Assembly (NCBI GenBank): GCA_963729295.1
Contig: CAVSNJ010000029.1
Location: forward strand, 124,001-188,000
Reading direction: 5' to 3'
Source: DATJLY01 sp963729295
GTDB taxonomy: Bacteria > Pseudomonadota > Alphaproteobacteria > ATCC43930 > CGMCC-115725
Length of the DNA: 64,000 bases
Shown in pieces: positions 59,782 through 64,000 of this stretch. Below the pieces are notes generated by a model, which was not told the origin of the DNA, made no database searches, and saw only the letters and a list, made by a program, of their open reading frames with translations. Position numbers and translations under genes: made by a program. How positions within the stretch are numbered: position 1 is the first letter of the stretch; each line of letters begins with the position of its first letter.

Positions 59782-60594
59782 ATGGTGGACGGAAAGCCGC
59801 TCATGGCCGGCAAGCGAGGCCTGATCATGGGCGTGGCGAACGACCGTTCGATCGCGTGGGGCATCGCCAAGGCGGTCTCCGAGCACGGCGCCGAGCTTGC
59901 CTTCACCTATCAGGGCGAAGTGTTCGGTAAGCGCGTGCGGCCGTTGGCGGAAAGCCTCGGCAGCAACATCGTCCTCGATTGCGACGTGATCGACGAGTCG
60001 AGCCTCGATACCGCCTTCGCGGCGCTCGCCAATCGCTGGGAGCGCATCGATTTCGTGGTGCATGCGGTCGCATTCTCGGACGCGAGCGAATTGAAGGGCC
60101 GCTATGTCGACACCTCGCGCGCGAATTTTTTGAAGAGCATGGAGATTTCCTGCTATTCCTTCACCGACATCTGCCGGCGCGCGGCGCCGCTGATGCCGAA
60201 GGGCGGCAGTCTCCTCACCTTGAGCTATCTCGGTGCCGAGCGCGTCATGCCGCATTACAACGTCATGGGCGTGGTGAAAGCGGCGCTCGAATCCTCGGTG
60301 CGCTATCTCGCGGCCGATCTGGGCGGGCAGAACGTGCGCGTCAACGCCATCTCGGCCGGGCCGATCAAGACGCTCGCCGCTTCGGGCATCGGCGACTTCC
60401 GCTACATCCTGAAGTGGAACCAGTACAACGCGCCATTGAAGCGCAATATCGGGATCGAGGAAGTGGGCGGCGCCGGTGTCTATCTGCTGAGCGATCTCAG
60501 CTCCGGCGTCACCGGCGAAGTGCACCATGTCGATTGCGGCTATCACGTTGTCGGCATGAAATCGCCGGACGCGCCCGACATTTCCGTCGTCTAG
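59782..60594 (+). CDS. fabI: Enoyl-[acyl-carrier-protein] reductase FabI
   Basis: A 270-residue NADH-dependent enoyl-ACP reductase of fatty acid synthesis, the target of triclosan-like inhibitors. GVANDRSIAWGIA is the modified NAD loop. SYLGAERVMPHYNVMGVVKAALE contains the catalytic Tyr and Lys with the FabI spacing. ISAGPIKTLAASGI is the substrate loop. ATG at 59782 with GAGGAG upstream; 59803 is a later in-frame ATG. aroC follows after 10 bases. Confidence 0.95.
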   Translation: MVDGKPLMAGKRGLIMGVANDRSIAWGIAKAVSEHGAELAFTYQGEVFGKRVRPLAESLGSNIVLDCDVIDESSLDTAFAALANRWERIDFVVHAVAFSDASELKGRYVDTSRANFLKSMEISCYSFTDICRRAAPLMPKGGSLLTLSYLGAERVMPHYNVMGVVKAALESSVRYLAADLGGQNVRVNAISAGPIKTLAASGIGDFRYILKWNQYNAPLKRNIGIEEVGGAGVYLLSDLSSGVTGEVHHVDCGYHVVGMKSPDAPDISVV

Positions 60595-60604
60595 CGGGGC
60601 GCGC

Positions 60605-61678
60605 GTGGCAGGCAACAGCTTCGGCGAAATGTTCCGCTTCACGAGCTGGGGCGAAAGCCACGGGCCCGCGATCGGCTGCGTCGTCGACGGCTGCCCGCCG
60701 CGCCTCGCGCTTGGCGAAGGGGACATCCAGCCCTGGCTCGACCGCAGACGCCCCGGCCAGTCGCGCTTCACGACGCAGCGCCGCGAGAGCGACCAGGTAA
60801 AGATCCTGTCCGGCGTGTTCGAGGGCCACACCACCGGCACGCCGATCCAGCTTCTCATCGAGAACGAGGACGCGCGCTCGAAAGACTATGACGCGATCAA
60901 GGACCGCTTTCGGCCAGGCCATGCCGACTACACCTACTGGAAGAAATACGGCATCCGCGACTATCGCGGCGGCGGCCGCGCCTCGGCGCGCGAGACTGCG
61001 TCGCGCGTTGCCGCGGGCGCGATAGCGCGCAAGATCCTCGGGCCCGACATCGGCATCCGCGGCGCGCTCGTGCAAATGGGGCCGCACCGCGTCGATCGCG
61101 CACGCTGGGATTGGGATGCGATCGACGACAATCCGTTCTGGTGTCCCGACCGCGACGCGGCGCAGCGCTGGGAAGGGTTTCTCGACGGCGTGCGCAAGGC
61201 GGGCTCCTCGACCGGCGCGGTGATCGAAATCGTCGCAAGCGGCGTGCCGGTGGGATTGGGCGAACCGATCTACGGCAAGCTCGACGCCGACCTCGCGAGC
61301 GCGATGATGGGAATCAACGCCGTCAAAGGCGTCGAGATCGGCGCGGGCTTCGCCGCAGCATCGCTCTCCGGCGAAGAGAACGCCGACGAGATGCGCATGG
61401 CCGAAGGGGGCGTCAGGTTTCTCTCCAACAACGCCGGCGGCATCTTGGGCGGCATCTCGACCGGGCAGGACATCGTCGTGCGTTTCGTCGTGAAGCCGAC
61501 GAGCTCGATCCCATCGCCGCGGCGGACCGTGGATATGGCAGGAAACGATGTCGAGATCGCAACGAAAGGCCGGCACGATCCCTGCGTCGGCATCCGCGCC
61601 GTGCCGGTCGGCGAAGCGATGATGGCGGTGGTGCTCGCCGACCATCTGCTGCGCCACCGCGCGCAGTGCGGCGCATAG
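60605..61678 (+). CDS. aroC: Chorismate synthase
   Basis: A 357-residue enzyme that converts EPSP to chorismate with reduced FMN, the last common step of aromatic synthesis. The signatures GESHGPAIGCVVDGCPP, GGGRASARETASRVAAGA and RHDPCVGIRAVPVGEAM are present. The start is GTG at 60605, giving the normal N terminus (AGNSFGEMFRFTSWGESHG). It lies between fabI and sppA with short gaps, so a mixed housekeeping operon is likely. Confidence 0.97.
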   Translation: MAGNSFGEMFRFTSWGESHGPAIGCVVDGCPPRLALGEGDIQPWLDRRRPGQSRFTTQRRESDQVKILSGVFEGHTTGTPIQLLIENEDARSKDYDAIKDRFRPGHADYTYWKKYGIRDYRGGGRASARETASRVAAGAIARKILGPDIGIRGALVQMGPHRVDRARWDWDAIDDNPFWCPDRDAAQRWEGFLDGVRKAGSSTGAVIEIVASGVPVGLGEPIYGKLDADLASAMMGINAVKGVEIGAGFAAASLSGEENADEMRMAEGGVRFLSNNAGGILGGISTGQDIVVRFVVKPTSSIPSPRRTVDMAGNDVEIATKGRHDPCVGIRAVPVGEAMMAVVLADHLLRHRAQCGA

Positions 61679-61687
61679 GAGACGGGG

Positions 61688-63445
61688 ATGCGCCGCTTCA
61701 CCGTCGGATTCTTCGCCGTCATCGGTGCGCTCGTCTTCGTCACGATCCTCTTGAGCATCGGCCTTGCGGTGTGGAGCCGGACGCGGACGCCCTCCATCGC
61801 CGACAACACGGTGCTCTCGATCGATGTCGGCGCCGGATTTCCCGACGCGCCGCCATCCTCGGCGCTGTCGAAGCTGATCTATCCCAGCCGGCCGCTGCTG
61901 CGCGACGTGCTCGACGCGCTCGAACGGGCGAGCGACGATCCGCGCGTCACCGGCCTCATCGCCCGCTTCGGCGACGGCGAGCTCGGCCTCGCCAATGCGC
62001 AGGAGCTGCGCGACGCCATCCTGCGCTTCCGCGCCAAGGGCAAGCGCACGGTCGCCTATGCCGACAGCTTCGGCGAATTCTCGTCCGGCACGCGGAGCTA
62101 TTATCTCGCGAGCGCGTTCGACGACATCTGGGTGCAGCCGCGCGGCGTTCTCGGCTTGGTGGGATTGCGCGCGGAGGAGCCGTTCTTCCGCGGCACGCTC
62201 GACCTTCTCGGCATCGTACCGCGCTTCGATCATCGCGAACAGTACAAGTCGGCCGTCGATCCGCTGACGGAAAAGACGATGACCGGTCCCGACCGCGAGC
62301 AGATCAGCGCGATGCTCAATTCCGTCTATGGCCAGATCGTCCAAGGCATCGCCGCCGACCGCAAGCTCGACGAAAGCGCCGTGCGCGCGCTCATCGACCA
62401 CGGCCCGCTTCTGGCACAGGAGGCGCTCGACGCGCACCTCATCACGCATATCGGCTACAGCGACGAGGCGATGGCCTCGCTCGGCCTCGAGCCGAACGGC
62501 GCGAAGCGGCCGTTATCGCTCGCGCGTTACCTTGCGGCCGCCGGCCGTCCGCACCGGAGCGGGCCCGAGATCGCGCTCATCTATGCCAACGGCCTGCTGA
62601 CGCGCGGCAGTGGCGGCGACAGCACTTTCGTGGGCTCGGGCCAGGCCGGCTCCGACGCGATCATTCGCGCCTTCCGCATGGCGGAGCGCGATCCAGAGGT
62701 GCGCGCCATCCTGTTCCGCATCGACAGTCCCGGCGGATCCGCGGTCGCATCGGAATCGATCTGGCGCGAGACGCTGCGCGCCAAGGAGGCCGGCAAGAAG
62801 CTGATCGTCAGCATGGGCGATGTCGCGGGCTCGGGCGGCTACTACATCGCCGCAGCGGCCGACAAGATCGTGGCCGATCCGGCGACGCTCACCGGCTCGA
62901 TCGGCGTCGTCTCCGGCAAGGTGCTGCTGAGCGGGCTTCTGGACAAGATCGGCGCCGGGTCGAGCGCCGTCGATGCCGGCGCCAATGCCGGTATCGACAG
63001 CGCCTTCCAGGATTTCACGCCGCCGGAATATCAGCGCTTCGAGGCCTTCCTCGACGACGTCTATAATGGCTTCAAGGATCATGTCGCCGAGGGCCGCAAG
63101 ATGGATGCGGCCGCGGTCGAGGCCGTCGCCAAGGGCCGCATCTGGTCGGGCGAGGACGCCAAGGCGAAGGGGCTGGTCGATGCGCTCGGCGGCTACGACA
63201 TGGCGATCGCGCTCGCCAAGCAGGAAGCGGGCATCCCACCCACGAGCGACGTCACGATCAAGATTTTCCCGCCGCCTGAAAGCCCGGTGAGCGTGCTTCT
63301 TTCCCGCCTCACGGGGCGACCGGCGCCGGGCAGCGAGCAGGCGATGCTCGACCAAGTGCTTGCGGCGCTCGGGCCGCTCTGGATGCAGATTGAATGGATG
63401 ACCGCGCCGGGCGCCCTCACCATGGCGCCCGTCGAGGTGCATTGA
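61688..63445 (+). CDS. sppA: Signal peptide peptidase SppA (67K type)
   Basis: A 585-residue inner-membrane protease with an N-terminal anchor (about 6-29) and two tandem SppA domains. The Lys general base is K187 in EQYKSAVDPL and the Ser nucleophile S382 in GDVAGSGGYYIA, on different halves as in E. coli SppA. It degrades released signal peptides. ATG at 61688, nine bases after aroC. Length equals the long proteobacterial form. The C-terminal tail contains a short hydrophobic segment. Confidence 0.95.
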   Translation: MRRFTVGFFAVIGALVFVTILLSIGLAVWSRTRTPSIADNTVLSIDVGAGFPDAPPSSALSKLIYPSRPLLRDVLDALERASDDPRVTGLIARFGDGELGLANAQELRDAILRFRAKGKRTVAYADSFGEFSSGTRSYYLASAFDDIWVQPRGVLGLVGLRAEEPFFRGTLDLLGIVPRFDHREQYKSAVDPLTEKTMTGPDREQISAMLNSVYGQIVQGIAADRKLDESAVRALIDHGPLLAQEALDAHLITHIGYSDEAMASLGLEPNGAKRPLSLARYLAAAGRPHRSGPEIALIYANGLLTRGSGGDSTFVGSGQAGSDAIIRAFRMAERDPEVRAILFRIDSPGGSAVASESIWRETLRAKEAGKKLIVSMGDVAGSGGYYIAAAADKIVADPATLTGSIGVVSGKVLLSGLLDKIGAGSSAVDAGANAGIDSAFQDFTPPEYQRFEAFLDDVYNGFKDHVAEGRKMDAAAVEAVAKGRIWSGEDAKAKGLVDALGGYDMAIALAKQEAGIPPTSDVTIKIFPPPESPVSVLLSRLTGRPAPGSEQAMLDQVLAALGPLWMQIEWMTAPGALTMAPVEVH

Positions 63446-63446
63446 A

Positions 63447-63689
63447 TTGGGCTTGTTGTCTCGGCTGCGAACGGTCTGCGAGGCAAGCCTTTCGAACGGA
63501 ATTCCGCGGCGTTCGTTCGTCGTGGCGCTGGTGGTCGGAACGATCCTCAATCTGATCAATCAGGGCGACGCCCTGGTGAACGGCGCGCGGCTCGACCTGT
63601 GGAAGCTCATCCTGACCTATGCGGTCCCATATTTGGTCGCGACCTACGGCGCCGTATCGGTGCGCATGGCGCAAGATCGTGGCAGTTGA
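63447..63689 (+). CDS. nrtS: Small membrane protein, NrtS-like (nitrate/nitrite transporter NrtS family)
   Basis: An 80-residue protein with two membrane helices (about 23-38 and 50-70). FVVALVVGTILNLINQGDALVNG and LTYAVPYLVATYGAV match the NrtS pattern. The start is a TTG at 63447, one base after the sppA stop; two more TTG codons follow at once, so the exact start is open. The family name rests on proteins linked to nitrate/nitrite transport; its role here is unproved. Confidence 0.8.
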   Translation: MGLLSRLRTVCEASLSNGIPRRSFVVALVVGTILNLINQGDALVNGARLDLWKLILTYAVPYLVATYGAVSVRMAQDRGS

Positions 63690-63742
63690 CGAAAGCGCGG
63701 TCGCCACCCTAGCAATGAAACGGCGCGCGATGGAGACCGTGC

Positions 63743-64000
63743 ATGGCGACCTTGTCCTACGACGGAGCCCCCTATCCCGTTCGCGATGATCTGGCGGATG
63801 CGCATCGCCGCGTATGGGAGCGCCTCGGCAGCGCCGGAACCTGGCTCGATGCCGTAACCCGCGTCGCAATCGCCGCGGAAATACGGCACGCGCCGCTCTG
63901 CGCGCTGTGCCGGCAGCGCAAGGCCTCTCTCTCGCCCTACGCGGTCGAGGGACGGCACGACAGCCTTGGCCAACTGTCGGGCAACCAGGTCGAAATCGTG
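63743..64000 (+). CDS. AhpD/carboxymuconolactone decarboxylase-like protein (5' part, cut by window end)
   Basis: An open frame from ATG 63743 (MATLSYDGAPYPVRDDLADAHR) running off the right edge. RVAIAAEIRHAPLCALCRQRKASLSPYAVEG resembles the alkylhydroperoxidase-related family, in which a CxxC lies in a helical bundle. At least 86 residues are visible; the rest is outside the window. It follows the NrtS-like gene by 53 bases on the same strand. Confidence 0.75.
   Translation, partial: MATLSYDGAPYPVRDDLADAHRRVWERLGSAGTWLDAVTRVAIAAEIRHAPLCALCRQRKASLSPYAVEGRHDSLGQLSGNQVEIV

Overview
The window is GC-rich, tightly packed bacterial chromosome and looks alphaproteobacterial. Evidence: a Shemin-type 5-aminolevulinate synthase (54070-55275); a mreB-mreC-mreD-mrdA-rodA cluster; a DUF2336-type gene whose upstream region carries a full CtrA box (TTAA-N7-TTAAC) and GANTC (CcrM) sites; and a soil-type catabolic repertoire with many orphan substrate-binding proteins. 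The order (Hyphomicrobiales or Rhodospirillales) cannot be settled from sequence reading alone. No phage, IS element, rRNA or CRISPR array was seen. One tRNA (Lys, CUU) is present.

Region 1 (1-19.6 kb) is an accessory catabolic island in short operons on both strands. It holds the end of a molybdenum hydroxylase with its 2Fe-2S subunit, a two-subunit ThDP decarboxylase of the sulfopyruvate/phosphonopyruvate type, a cysteine-dioxygenase-like cupin, two zinc MetE-II-like enzymes, a UbiD decarboxylase, a quinone oxidoreductase, an acyl-CoA-dehydrogenase-fold enzyme, an enoyl-CoA hydratase, an alpha/beta hydrolase, a luciferase-like flavin oxidoreductase, an RraA-type aldolase, an MFS carrier, and four periplasmic or SBP-fold proteins without any ABC permease or ATPase.

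Region 2 (19.6-28.4 kb) holds small envelope proteins, a branched-chain-type binding protein overlapping a chemoreceptor gene, a sulfotransferase, a nitrobindin-like protein, tRNA-Lys, and a five-gene operon of unknown function (two membrane proteins, a lipoprotein, a binding protein and a class II cytochrome-like protein) that follows rodA directly.

Region 3 (28.4-37.8 kb) is the cell-shape operon, then leuA with a structured leader containing a short upstream ORF, then a fumarylacetoacetase-family gene with a hydroxypyruvate/2-oxotetronate isomerase.

Region 4 (37.8-46.5 kb) has a TonB-like protein, the CtrA/DnaA/GANTC intergenic region, several unrecognised proteins, DUF488, a Mug-type DNA glycosylase, a GH13 glucosidase and a second luciferase-like enzyme.

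Region 5 (46.5-52.6 kb) has a dipeptide-type ABC importer without ATPases, a cupin, an M20 amidohydrolase and a Cys-cluster protein. Region 6 (52.6-64 kb) is mostly core metabolism: class III aminotransferase, hemA, a PadR-like regulator, a pdxH-SDR-hydroxylase operon, a DnaJ-like co-chaperone, then fabI-aroC-sppA-nrtS and an AhpD-like gene cut by the window end.
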